This document shows, one piece after another, positions 8,419 to 16,845 of a DNA stretch of 64,000 bases. The position numbers and the translations under genes were made by a program. Position 1 is the first letter of the stretch; every line of letters starts with the position of its first letter. The notes below the pieces were generated by a model, which did no database searches, was not told where the DNA came from, and was given only the letters and a program-made list of their open reading frames with translations. This stretch comes from Lentilactobacillus laojiaonis (GTDB lineage Bacteria > Bacillota > Bacilli > Lactobacillales > Lactobacillaceae), in NCBI RefSeq assembly GCF_020616595.1, contig NZ_CP085278.1:1054001-1118000 (forward strand). The letters run 5' to 3'.

Positions 8419-9909
8419 TCAATTATTGCTTAAACCTAAGCCATTAAGAATATCTGATAAACCACTGTCACTACCTAGTCCTAGACCACCTAGAATATCA
8501 GATAGACTACCTAAACCTATTTGATCTAAGATATCAGATAAGTCGCTATCACTATCTAACCCTAAACCATTAAGAATGTCAGATAAACTACTATCATCAC
8601 CAAAGATATCTCCTAAACTAGTACCACTACCTACTGTAAAGTAGGCGGTTGCATCGGCAACAGTGGCATCCTTAGCTACTTTAACATCGTCAGCACTACT
8701 GAATTTAACCGTATATTCTTTAACATTTTTAGCATCGGAAGAATCATTTGCGCGTTGCTTAGTAGTAGTATCTACCGAGATCTTAAAGGAAGTACCTAGA
8801 GCTTTTTCAATAACTGCTTGAATTTTATCGCTAGTCCAAGTAGTTCCTGTAACTACTTGATTATCAGCTGAATTAATTTGAGTTCTAACAGCTTCTTGTT
8901 GTTCGTCTGAAAGATAATTCCAAATATCATTGTTAGCTAACTTAGATTCACCTGATTTTTCTTTCATATTAATATTTAAAGAGGTTGTTTTCTTATTTTG
9001 AGTAACTGTAACGGTAATTGTGTCACCTTTTTTAGCGGTAGTGGCCGTTTGAGTGCTCTTACTATAACCCGCAGGCATATTATCGTTAATCGCGCTAGTC
9101 ATGTCCATAGTAGTGCTATCAGTAGTTGATGGGGCGAAACTAACTACTTTAGAGCTAATATCGTTACCGCTAGCATCAACATATTTGATAGTAATTCCAT
9201 CAGTAGCATCTACTGAAGATCCGCTATTAGTAGTAGTCAAGCCACTACGTAAAATCCAACCATTAAAGCTTGGATTTTCACTATCAGTTACATATACCCA
9301 AGTATCGCCTTCACGAGTACGAGTTCCTAATTTAGTAATCGTTAATTCATCGTTAGCATATTTTGATGAATCGGTAACAGTTCGACCCTTACCCATTTCA
9401 GTCCAAGCTGGAGCGGTGTAAGTAGTTGACTGGTTATCATTGGCAGTACCTGGAGTTTTAATATAAAATTTCTTATTACTATCATCAGAGCTTACACTAC
9501 CAGTTTTAAAAGTGGTGTATTTAGTTAAACCGCCACCAAAACTGTTCTTAGTTTTACCACCATAAATCCAACCACGGTATGATTTATCAAAAGTTACTAC
9601 TTTATAATAAACTGAACCACGATTGGTGGTAGCCATACGATAAGCTAAAACATTATCTTGACCACTATCTGACTTATTAATACGTTTGGCTTCACTTGTA
9701 TCAGCAAGTACTCTGGCCCCTTTTAAGGTCCCTGCTTTAGTATAAATTCCATTCTTACCAGTGGTGTTAACATTAACATTTTTTGATAAGTGTACATTTG
9801 ATGTTACCTTAACAGTTGATGCTGCATTAGCATCTATTGAGCTAGCAGCTGCTACAAAACCTAAGGCTGCCATCCCTAAAAATAATGAATTTTTCAAATT
9901 TGTCTTCAT
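8419..9909 (-). CDS. Secreted surface protein with SH3/GW-like modules and LSDIL repeats, ended by an internal TGA
   Basis: A 496-residue exported protein, starting at ATG 9909 where GGGGGA lies eight to nine bases upstream; a further in-frame start at 9933 lacks this. A signal peptide (MKTNLKNSLFLGMAALGFVA...ANA) is followed by an N-terminal module with YTKAGTLKGA, VYYKVVTFDKSYRGWIYGG and FGGGLTKY, shared with the protein at 16846-18072. Next is APAWTEMGKGRTV...REGDTWVYV...FNGWILRSGL, shared with the protein at 63167. A Thr/Ser-rich middle precedes a C-terminal run of LSDILxxLGL repeats. No LPXTG or WxL anchor is seen. Such modules usually hold proteins to the wall non-covalently; adhesion is a guess. 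The TGA suggests a truncated allele. Confidence 0.85.
   Translation of the reverse strand: MKTNLKNSLFLGMAALGFVAAASSIDANAASTVKVTSNVHLSKNVNVNTTGKNGIYTKAGTLKGARVLADTSEAKRINKSDSGQDNVLAYRMATTNRGSVYYKVVTFDKSYRGWIYGGKTKNSFGGGLTKYTTFKTGSVSSDDSNKKFYIKTPGTANDNQSTTYTAPAWTEMGKGRTVTDSSKYANDELTITKLGTRTREGDTWVYVTDSENPSFNGWILRSGLTTTNSGSSVDATDGITIKYVDASGNDISSKVVSFAPSTTDSTTMDMTSAINDNMPAGYSKSTQTATTAKKGDTITVTVTQNKKTTSLNINMKEKSGESKLANNDIWNYLSDEQQEAVRTQINSADNQVVTGTTWTSDKIQAVIEKALGTSFKISVDTTTKQRANDSSDAKNVKEYTVKFSSADDVKVAKDATVADATAYFTVGSGTSLGDIFGDDSSLSDILNGLGLDSDSDLSDILDQIGLGSLSDILGGLGLGSDSGLSDILNGLGLSNN
8422..8616 (-). repeat. Tandem LSDILxxLGL-coding repeats
   Basis: Four imperfect units of roughly 13-17 codons encode variations of SDSxLSDILNGLGL. 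They end at the internal TGA, and related residues (SSIINGLFG) resume beyond it. Confidence 0.8.
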
Positions 9910-10108
9910 AACTATTAATCCCCCAATATTCATTCATATGTATTTAATTAACTGGGTTAATTGTACACCCCCTTAATTATCCTTAAGTTTACACTTTAGT
10001 AATATAAATAACAAGTCATGTTATTTGTCAAAGTAATTACAATTTGAATACATTCGTAACTATCCCTATAATAGTTAATTAGCATTCTTTTATATAGGAG
10101 TTAATTTT

Positions 10109-11005
10109 ATGAAATTATCAAATAAAATCATTAAAAAGACTGGCATGGGTTTTTTAGTGCTGATTCTTATGGTGTTCATTGCCATTTTAAGAGCCGACCG
10201 AGAAATTATTTTGCCAGAAATCGCCGCAATGATTGCGGGAATGTGGATTTATGAAGAACCTAGTTGGATTAATAATCCTTATAAAATATTTTTCATTCCC
10301 TCCGGTACCGCCATTATCGGCTTTATTATCAATCAATTTAAAATTAATTACTCCCTTAAAATAATTCTTTCAGCAACTTTTATGATGATGTTTTTAATGG
10401 TAACTAGATCGACTTTGGCCACTTCCCTAGCAACTGGTTTCTTACCAATTATTGTTAATGCCACTGAATTTTCATTTTTAATTGCTATCTTCATAACTAC
10501 CTTTATAGTAATGATGGGAGTCTTAATTTCAGCTGGCCAACCTAAAATAGCAGCTAAGCAACCGATCAATTATTTAAATTACTTTATTTTTTTATTGTTA
10601 TTAATTATTTGGGTAGGATTTACTCAGTTAATTGACCATGCTCAAATGGGAGTTATCCCTCCCGTAATGGTTACCTTTTTTGAAGTATTAAATAAACCAA
10701 AATACCGGTTTGACTTATTAGTCCGACAAATTTTCGCTTTATCACTGGCCGCTTTAATTAGTTGGTTTATTTTTCAATTTACCGCTAATTGGTTAGTGAC
10801 CGTTACTTTAGCCTTACCTTTAATTGTACTAATGCTAAAATTTCTAAGTTTAAAATTACCAGCTGCCTTTGTCTTTCCCTTTCTAATCATTGTATTACCA
10901 GCCAATATGGCCCAAGTCTTACCGCTATCAACTTTTATTTTAGCCACTATTTTTCTTAGTACGACTTATTTACTTAAAAACCAACATAAAAACTCCAATG
11001 GGTAG
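10109..11005 (+). CDS. Multi-pass membrane protein of unknown function
   Basis: A 298-residue, very hydrophobic protein with about eight to ten membrane segments. I do not recognise a family with confidence. The layout of short helices, with a charged REIILPEIAAMIAGMWIYEEPSW loop near residue 30 and prolines inside helices (GVIPPVMVTF, PAAFVFPFLIIVLPA), recalls HPP-type or aromatic-acid exporter-like proteins, but this is weak. It has a GGAG ribosome-binding site and its own terminator, and lies between a surface-protein gene and the convergent XrtG locus. Confidence 0.75.
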   Translation: MKLSNKIIKKTGMGFLVLILMVFIAILRADREIILPEIAAMIAGMWIYEEPSWINNPYKIFFIPSGTAIIGFIINQFKINYSLKIILSATFMMMFLMVTRSTLATSLATGFLPIIVNATEFSFLIAIFITTFIVMMGVLISAGQPKIAAKQPINYLNYFIFLLLLIIWVGFTQLIDHAQMGVIPPVMVTFFEVLNKPKYRFDLLVRQIFALSLAALISWFIFQFTANWLVTVTLALPLIVLMLKFLSLKLPAAFVFPFLIIVLPANMAQVLPLSTFILATIFLSTTYLLKNQHKNSNG

Positions 11006-11029
11006 CTAGCTATATCCATTGGAGTTTTT
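10988..11029. terminator. Bidirectional terminator
   Basis: A 14-bp perfect stem (10988-11001 / 11016-11029) spans the stop codon of the plus-strand gene and faces the end of the XrtG operon. Confidence 0.85.
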
Positions 11030-11030
11030 A

Positions 11031-12614
11031 TTAGTTATCTGGTTCAATTTGAACATTTTTAGCATGACCATAGCGCCAAAGCTTATTAATTCTCCGTGCT
11101 CGCTTCAAAAAGTTCTTCCACGACAAGGAGGCCATAATAATGAAACATGGTAAATATTGAATTAGGTAACGACTACGCCCACCTTCAAATAATAGTAAAA
11201 ACATAAAGCCACCAATTAAGGCCAATCTAAGCATCAACATTTGTTTAGACTTATTCCCATAACCAAAACCAATAATTATTAAAAAAGCTAACCAACCAAT
11301 TTGAGCTATAAAGCGAAAATCAGCAATATGGCGTCCATATAAATAGATATAATTTTTAAGCCAATTACTGATGCCATGTGACTTAGGCTTTTGATTTTCC
11401 ATGAAAAAGTGACCTTCTTTAAGCCAACCAAACGTTCCATCGGCAGTATTATTGCCTTGTTTTTTTATCAAAAAGGCCGCATACCCCCATGGTTTTAATT
11501 CTTTTAAGCGTTGCTTAATAATATTTTTAGAATAATCACTTTTAGCTTTTTTATTCGGTAATAAAACCATTTCTAAGGCTTGATGGGCATCGTATCCCCC
11601 ATCTCCACTAATTCCCATACTGGCAAAATGAATGGCGGGAATATTTCTAGCGGAATCAACTGAAATATAATTTTGTTTCGCAACCGTTTGAGAAATTGCA
11701 TAGTAAGTTCCCGCACTACTTGCCAATATTATTAAAGTACTTAGTAAAGATAAACGAATCTTTTTCCAAATTATTCGATTCATATTAGGTAAAGTTTGAA
11801 TCATTCGAATAATGACCATCGCAATTACCGGAATAATAGCAGAAGGTTTAATAAAGTAAGTTATTACCACTAAGGGACCAAATAAAACTAGCGCAATGAT
11901 TTTATTAATTAACTTCACTCGATGACTAAGCAAAATAAAATAACACAACAAATATCCCGATACCCAAGGCAAAACCCAGGTATCAGTGTAGGATAAAATA
12001 ATGCTAGGAAATAAACATAGGCCTACCGCTTGGACATAGACTGCAAAGGAAGTCACCTTTTTAGAAACTACATTTACACTAGCAATATTTAGCAATACCG
12101 ATAGATCGACTAATGCTAAATTTATGTAATCAAAAAATTCCCAAGAACTATGACCAAAAGTAGTCACAATCCAATGCATGACTAGCATGACCGGTAAATT
12201 ATTTTGATTTAAACTAAAGTAAGCCATCACATCAGGTTCTTTGACATGTTGGGCATTGGTGGCGGCATAGTGCAACATCCCCGCATCAAACCCATTGGCT
12301 GGATGAACATAGTGAACAAAAATGATTTGAAATATTATCGCCAATGCTAACACAATGTAAGAAGTTAGATTACGATTTTTAACAAAGATATAGTTCAATA
12401 GGTTTTTAAATGGTGTAAAGGTAAAGACAGAAATAATAAATAAAATACTAATTAAAATTAAAATAGTTAGGGTAATCGTGGTACTAGTTCCAAATTTACT
12501 ATTATCACCTAGAATTAAATTAGGTGAATTATATGCAAAATATAAAGTTAGACTAATTAAAATTACCCAAATTACATTTATGGTATTAATACTAAATGAA
12601 TATAATTTTTTCAT
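11031..12614 (-). CDS. XrtG-locus integral membrane protein (TIGR03766-like, glycosyltransferase-like topology)
   Basis: A 527-residue protein with about eleven to twelve membrane helices and a large extracytoplasmic C-terminal loop. The pattern resembles membrane glycosyltransferases of the GT-C type: an early acidic loop (VHPANGFDAGMLHYAA) after the second or third helix, and the family I recall as TIGR03766, which travels with Gram-positive exosortase XrtG. It is the last gene of the four-gene operon, 10 bp after the pterin-synthase-like gene, with GAGG before the ATG. A role in lipid-linked sugar transfer to an XrtG-processed protein or polymer is inference. Confidence 0.75.
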   Translation of the reverse strand: MKKLYSFSINTINVIWVILISLTLYFAYNSPNLILGDNSKFGTSTTITLTILILISILFIISVFTFTPFKNLLNYIFVKNRNLTSYIVLALAIIFQIIFVHYVHPANGFDAGMLHYAATNAQHVKEPDVMAYFSLNQNNLPVMLVMHWIVTTFGHSSWEFFDYINLALVDLSVLLNIASVNVVSKKVTSFAVYVQAVGLCLFPSIILSYTDTWVLPWVSGYLLCYFILLSHRVKLINKIIALVLFGPLVVITYFIKPSAIIPVIAMVIIRMIQTLPNMNRIIWKKIRLSLLSTLIILASSAGTYYAISQTVAKQNYISVDSARNIPAIHFASMGISGDGGYDAHQALEMVLLPNKKAKSDYSKNIIKQRLKELKPWGYAAFLIKKQGNNTADGTFGWLKEGHFFMENQKPKSHGISNWLKNYIYLYGRHIADFRFIAQIGWLAFLIIIGFGYGNKSKQMLMLRLALIGGFMFLLLFEGGRSRYLIQYLPCFIIMASLSWKNFLKRARRINKLWRYGHAKNVQIEPDN

Positions 12615-12624
12615 TACGTTAGCC

Positions 12625-12969
12625 TCAAATATTTGATCTAGTTATTTTATATTCCACCATGGGAGAACTATTTACCGATAAAGAAATCAAAGTACTATTG
12701 ATTAATTCATTACTAATATCTTCAAATAATTCATTAGCCATTTTTTCGACAGTGACCATTTCTCGATTATCTAATTTAAGTTTAAAATTAGCAATTACAT
12801 TCTTCACCGCTACGTATAATTTATCATCTTGAACCCCTTCACCGGCTTCAAAATCACAATTAATTTCCCAAGTATAGGACTTAGGAATAATGTTGGTATC
12901 TCTCACAATAACTCGATCGGTATTAAAAAAATAATGCATATCATAACTTTTAATTAATTCTGCCACCAT
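12625..12969 (-). CDS. 6-pyruvoyl tetrahydropterin synthase-related protein of the XrtG locus
   Basis: A 114-residue protein whose strand/helix order resembles the tetrahydropterin synthase fold (SYDMHYFFN, SYTWEINCDFEAG, DDKLYVAVKNVIANFKLKLDN, ELINSTLISLSV). The paired HxH zinc ligands and catalytic Cys/His of true PTPS enzymes are not present, so pterin synthesis is unlikely. It corresponds to the TIGR03112-type partner seen with XrtG. Its start overlaps the end of the upstream glycosyltransferase gene by 16 bp, with AAAGGG inside that gene, which implies translational coupling. Its job in the locus is unknown. Confidence 0.75.
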   Translation of the reverse strand: MVAELIKSYDMHYFFNTDRVIVRDTNIIPKSYTWEINCDFEAGEGVQDDKLYVAVKNVIANFKLKLDNREMVTVEKMANELFEDISNELINSTLISLSVNSSPMVEYKITRSNI

Positions 12970-14312
12970 CTAATCACCCTTTCTGTCAAAGCTTCAAAAT
13001 CTGATTTTATAATACGTTGGATTCTCTTAAAAAAGGTTTTTAATTCTTGATCATTCCACTTAGTGGTTTTGGTAAAGAAATCGATAATTCCAATTAAACG
13101 GATCCAAAAGGTAATAAAACTATAGGCCGGATAAGTAAAAATCACCTGCCAATTAGCCTTTAAAAATTGCCGATTTTTAGATTGAGACGGCATAATTATT
13201 AAACAGCCTATCCAATATAACAAAGCTAAAATAATATAGACTAAATACAACAGGATATAAGAAACAATTACGATGGTTGCCGATAAATGCATTGATATCA
13301 GCATAATACTCGAAAATAGCCAGATAACTTCCATAAAGGCAAAGGTATTATCGAAAACTAATTGGCGAACTATAAAGTTATTAAAAAAATTTTTAATCTT
13401 AAAATTTAACTTAGAAAAGTTATTTACAACTTCTAATTCTCCTCGTTGCCAACGTTCACGCTGGCGGTATAACGATTCAAAACCATCAATGGGATCCGTA
13501 TAAAAAATGGCATCCCGACAATATCCCACTTTACTTTCCAAATCACTTCTAACTTGAAAAGTTAAATCCGTGTCTTCAGCAATCGATCCCGTATTGTACA
13601 TTTCCGTCTGCAATAAGGCATCTCGGCGATAGGCTGCAAAGGCCCCTGACATAGTAAATAGTTCATTTGATCTAGCGGCATATTTACGACCGAAGAAAAA
13701 TATTTGGCAATATTCAAAAAATTCGGTTGTTTTAAAAAACGAACGACCCTTTATTTGCTTTTGATCGGTCAATACCGTACCACCAGTAGCAGCTAAATCT
13801 GGATGATCTTCTAAATCTTTAACGATTTTTTCGAGAGCTCGTGAATCTAGGCGACCATCACTATCAATATTAATAATATATGACCCGACCGACCGATAAA
13901 TTGCGGCATTTAAAGCACTCGCTTTACCTTTTTGCGTATTCACATATTGCATCATTAGATTCGGAAAATGCTTTTGGATTTTAAAAAAGGTTTCCCTTAA
14001 GCCATCTCCACTCTCGTTATCAGCCACAATTATTTGAATTTGTTCATCAGGATAAGTAGAACTATTGATAGATCTAAGACATTCCCATAAAGTTGGCGAT
14101 GAATTATAAACGGGAATAATGACTGTAATAAATGGAAATTCTTTCAACTTACCAATTTCATCAAAATTAAATTTCTTTAATAGGTAGTCTTTTAGGACAA
14201 TAAATTCAACATATAACTTAGGAATTACTTCAATTAAGAATGGAATGGTTAACCAACTCATCCAAAAGAAAATATCAAAAATGGTTTTTTTTAAGTCATT
14301 TCCCAGATACAT
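12954..14312 (-). CDS. XrtG-associated family 2 glycosyltransferase
   Basis: A 452-residue membrane glycosyltransferase, like the TIGR03111 family. After one N-terminal helix the GT2 domain begins at FITVIIPVYNSSPTL; IIVADNESGDG and NIDSDGRL (the metal-binding DxD-type site) follow, then EDTDLTF and the QRERWQRGE acceptor motif (QxxRW). Three or four C-terminal helices complete the hyaluronan-synthase-like layout. It probably polymerises or transfers a sugar from a nucleotide donor on the inner face of the membrane. It lies 2 bp downstream of xrtG with its own AAGGAG. Confidence 0.88.
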   Translation of the reverse strand: MYLGNDLKKTIFDIFFWMSWLTIPFLIEVIPKLYVEFIVLKDYLLKKFNFDEIGKLKEFPFITVIIPVYNSSPTLWECLRSINSSTYPDEQIQIIVADNESGDGLRETFFKIQKHFPNLMMQYVNTQKGKASALNAAIYRSVGSYIINIDSDGRLDSRALEKIVKDLEDHPDLAATGGTVLTDQKQIKGRSFFKTTEFFEYCQIFFFGRKYAARSNELFTMSGAFAAYRRDALLQTEMYNTGSIAEDTDLTFQVRSDLESKVGYCRDAIFYTDPIDGFESLYRQRERWQRGELEVVNNFSKLNFKIKNFFNNFIVRQLVFDNTFAFMEVIWLFSSIMLISMHLSATIVIVSYILLYLVYIILALLYWIGCLIIMPSQSKNRQFLKANWQVIFTYPAYSFITFWIRLIGIIDFFTKTTKWNDQELKTFFKRIQRIIKSDFEALTERVIRWWQN

Positions 14313-14314
14313 TA

Positions 14315-14884
14315 TTAAAGACTCCTTCTATAATTAACGGCTGAATATGTAAAGGCCTGATAATACAAAATTACTAAAAGTACATAAAATACCATGCGTC
14401 CGGCAAAAGTATTAGCCAAATAAAATGAACCATTACCAAAGACATACACTAGGCTAATTACCACAACTAATCGAATTATATTGGCAAAATAGAGCCAGAC
14501 TATTCCAAATAATCCCCATTTTAGTTTTTCTTGTCGATTAAAAATTGGGTAAAAATAAACTAACGAAATAAACGCCGTCGTTTCCATAATACCGGAATGT
14601 TCATAATCAATTGACATAGTAATCGGCGCTGGATTACAAAAGATTTCAACCAGGCCGGTATATGTGTCAACTCGGCAGATATTTATTAGCTTACTAAAAT
14701 TGTTCACGCCCTCAACTATTGCATGTGTGAAAAGCCAAACCCAATAAGGCCGACTAATCGTAAGTAGAATTACAAACATTCCAATACTACCAAAAATAAA
14801 GTAAAGAGCCGGGGTTTTGGATCGTCGCAATACTGATAACAGGTATAACCACACCAAAATAATTATTAAAACTAGGTTACGCAT
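14315..14884 (-). CDS. xrtG: Exosortase family protein XrtG, with His in place of the usual catalytic Cys
   Basis: A 189-residue protein with about six membrane helices, first gene of a four-gene operon whose other members match the known XrtG neighbourhood. Exosortases are cysteine transpeptidase-like enzymes that process a C-terminal sorting signal. The usual CSG motif here reads E-H-S-G (His96-Ser97-Gly98), confirmed from the codon CAT. The arginine motif N135-x-x-R138 is kept, and N158-TFAG occupies the place of the third catalytic residue. Two other cysteines exist, Cys70 and Cys83, so a displaced nucleophile is possible. Assignment rests on context as well as sequence. Confidence 0.75.
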   Translation of the reverse strand: MRNLVLIIILVWLYLLSVLRRSKTPALYFIFGSIGMFVILLTISRPYWVWLFTHAIVEGVNNFSKLINICRVDTYTGLVEIFCNPAPITMSIDYEHSGIMETTAFISLVYFYPIFNRQEKLKWGLFGIVWLYFANIIRLVVVISLVYVFGNGSFYLANTFAGRMVFYVLLVILYYQAFTYSAVNYRRSL

Positions 14885-14989
14885 TTTACTTAACCCCTTC
14901 GATTTAAATTAATACTTCATATTCGATTATATCCATGTTAATTACTTAAAACCATAATTTAGCTCATGGCGAAATTTACCCAACCAAAA

Positions 14990-15013
14990 AGACCTCGCCA
15001 ATTAGCGAGGTCT
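14990..15013 (-). terminator. Terminator of the small membrane-protein gene
   Basis: A 9-bp GC-rich perfect stem is followed on the minus strand by five T residues. It starts one base after the stop codon of the small ORF at 15015-15188. Confidence 0.8.
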
Positions 15014-15014
15014 C

Positions 15015-15188
15015 TTAATTGCGAATTAAAAATGCAATTCCCATAATTACAATGATTGGTAACACCAACCACTTAATCAATAAAAATCCTAAAATCATTA
15101 AAATTATAATTGGTAAAATTCTTAAAGTTGACCCTAACATTTTAATAAAAAATATCATTATTAAAATGAATAATAAGGTAATGATCAA
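15015..15188 (-). CDS. 57-residue hydrophobic membrane protein
   Basis: The minus strand encodes 57 residues with two membrane segments separated by a short KMLGSTLR loop, ending GIAFLIRN. The start is TTG at 15188 because AGGAG lies seven bases upstream. The next in-frame start, ATG at 15158, has no such site. The stop is followed at once by a strong minus-strand terminator, which supports a real transcription unit. I do not recognise a family; small two-helix proteins of this kind are often stress-related or regulate membrane complexes, which is only a suggestion. Confidence 0.7.
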   Translation of the reverse strand: MIITLLFILIMIFFIKMLGSTLRILPIIILMILGFLLIKWLVLPIIVIMGIAFLIRN

Positions 15189-15273
15189 TTCAATTCTCCT
15201 ATTACTGTTATAATATTTTTAACAATGATAACACTTTTTAAATTTAAAGCAATCATTTCCGGGAGGATTAAAA

Positions 15274-15651
15274 ATGTTAAAATTAATTTCCGATATTATG
15301 ATTATTTTTGTTGCCGTCGAGGCGCTTTTCATTATGTTATTAGAGATGTTTGGGAGTACTTCTAAATTAGCTCAAAAAGCTTTTGATCTTGATTTAGATT
15401 ACTTAAATCAACCCGAAGCCAAAGTTAGTATGCAAAACCAAGGTTTATACAATGGTTTTATTGGGCTAGGAATTTTATTGGTGCGCTTTGCTTTTCCCGT
15501 TGATGCTATCTATCCAGGTTTATTACTATTTATCGTATTTGTTATTATTGCAGCATTATTTGGAGCCATCACGGCTAATAAAAAAATTATTTTTACCCAA
15601 GGACTACCAGCAATAATTAGTTTAATTTTGCTCTTGATTAGCCATCAATAA
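15274..15651 (+). CDS. DUF1304 family membrane protein
   Basis: A 125-residue protein with four predicted helices. The first helix contains the family hallmark VAVEALFIMLLEMF, and the NQGLYNGFIGLGIL segment matches the second conserved block of DUF1304. The function of the family is unknown. It has a GGGAGG ribosome-binding site and a terminator, is monocistronic, and is divergent from the 57-aa gene, with about 85 bp between the two starts. Confidence 0.88.
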   Translation: MLKLISDIMIIFVAVEALFIMLLEMFGSTSKLAQKAFDLDLDYLNQPEAKVSMQNQGLYNGFIGLGILLVRFAFPVDAIYPGLLLFIVFVIIAALFGAITANKKIIFTQGLPAIISLILLLISHQ

Positions 15652-15654
15652 ATA

Positions 15655-15687
15655 AAAAACCTATTACTAAATTAGTAATAGGTTTTT
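15655..15687. terminator. Bidirectional terminator
   Basis: A long AT-rich hairpin with an ACCTATTACTAA arm lies between the convergent DUF1304 and NlpC/P60 genes, flanked by A and T runs. Confidence 0.8.
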
Positions 15688-15690
15688 TAT

Positions 15691-16683
15691 TTATGCTACT
15701 CGACGAATGCGATAATTAAAGTATGATTTCCATTCTTTTTGTAAAAGAGAGGAAACTCCTACCCCACCAGTATCTGAAGCCGGTGAATCATGTAAGAACA
15801 AATGATTACCTAAATATATCGCTACGTGACAATTTACTCCTTCACCTGGTGCTGTGAAAAAGAAAATATCACCACGTTTCATATTCTTATAGCTAATTTT
15901 TTTACCTAATTTAACTTCCGAATATGTAGTAGCTGTAGCCGTGTTACCCAAACGTACGCCAGCTTTAGCGTAAATATAATGAATAAAAGAAGAACAATCA
16001 AATGATCGACGCGCAATATCATAGGAGTTACGACCGCCGCCCCAATTATAAGGTGATTTACCAACTAATTTTAAACCAGTGGCAATGGCTTTTTCGACCT
16101 TTTTATTATTCCCCTTAAGGGCGTTTAAATCTCTAAACTTAACCGCTTGGGCCTTAACCCAATAAGTTTTACCGTGTTGTTTAAAACTAATGTAACCCCA
16201 ACTTTTATTATTATTTAAATCATCACGTTTTATACCTGTTATGTATTTACTTAATTTTAGGCTTTTAACTGTGCCCAAACGTTTATCCCCCAAAACACTA
16301 GCAGGTGCTGAATATAATTTAGTATTAGTACTATTAATCGTTAACTTATAACGATAATTGCAAGTTTCATATATCTTGGTATAAAAAGCTCCGCGCTTAA
16401 TCCAACCAAATTGTTTACCTTGGTAGTCAACTTTGTAAAAATACCCATGTTTATTATGAGTTTCTTTGCTAACATGAACTCTTTTTAGATAATAGGCTGT
16501 TGAAGTTCTGCTAGCTTTAGTTAATTTTGTGGGACTTCGATAAAAGCGATAGTGCTTAGATAAAATTTGTTTAGTTTGGTTTAAATTAGTAGTCTTAGCA
16601 CTGGCCTCTAAATTACCCCCAAAACTACTAAAAACTAGTATTAAACTAAATGCTAATAGCATAAATTTTAATATTTTTTTCAT
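15691..16683 (-). CDS. Secreted NlpC/P60 peptidoglycan hydrolase with SH3-like repeats
   Basis: A 330-residue exported protein: signal peptide (MKKILKFMLLAFSLILVF...ASA), two GW/SH3-like wall-binding modules (about residues 40-105 and 110-185, with FGWIKRGAFY and KTYWVKAQAV), and a C-terminal NlpC/P60 domain. The catalytic Cys is in RRSFDCSSFIHY, the His in NCHVAIYLGN, and a second His in LFLHDSPAS. YNWGGGRNSYD is the family entry motif. It should cut gamma-D-glutamyl to diamino-acid bonds in stem peptides during growth or separation. It lies within the surface-protein island, as a single-gene unit. Confidence 0.93.
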   Translation of the reverse strand: MKKILKFMLLAFSLILVFSSFGGNLEASAKTTNLNQTKQILSKHYRFYRSPTKLTKASRTSTAYYLKRVHVSKETHNKHGYFYKVDYQGKQFGWIKRGAFYTKIYETCNYRYKLTINSTNTKLYSAPASVLGDKRLGTVKSLKLSKYITGIKRDDLNNNKSWGYISFKQHGKTYWVKAQAVKFRDLNALKGNNKKVEKAIATGLKLVGKSPYNWGGGRNSYDIARRSFDCSSFIHYIYAKAGVRLGNTATATTYSEVKLGKKISYKNMKRGDIFFFTAPGEGVNCHVAIYLGNHLFLHDSPASDTGGVGVSSLLQKEWKSYFNYRIRRVA

Positions 16684-16801
16684 ATATCCTTCCCCATTTA
16701 TAAATATTTTGATACAAAAATAATATACCCTAAACTAAATTTTATTACAATTTTGTTATCTCAATAATAAATTATTTTTCAATAAAATTTGTTACCAAAT
16801 T

Positions 16802-16832
16802 AAAAAGATAGCCCCTTAGGACTATCTTTTTA
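16802..16832 (-). terminator. Terminator after the second surface protein
   Basis: The arms AAAAGATAG and CTATCTTTT surround an imperfect inner stem, followed on the minus strand by T residues. Confidence 0.75.
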
Positions 16833-16845
16833 ATTAGTTTCTATA

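Noticed and set aside
1014-9947. Shared AAATACATATGA in the leaders of the PTS gene (1014-1025) and of the first surface protein (near 9935)
   Set aside because: A 12-base A+T-rich match between two leaders is weak, and no third copy was seen.
15019-15213. Plus-strand 64-residue ORF rich in Ile, Asn and Lys
   Set aside because: It is the complement of the 57-aa minus-strand membrane gene, which has a ribosome-binding site and terminator; the plus-strand frame has neither.
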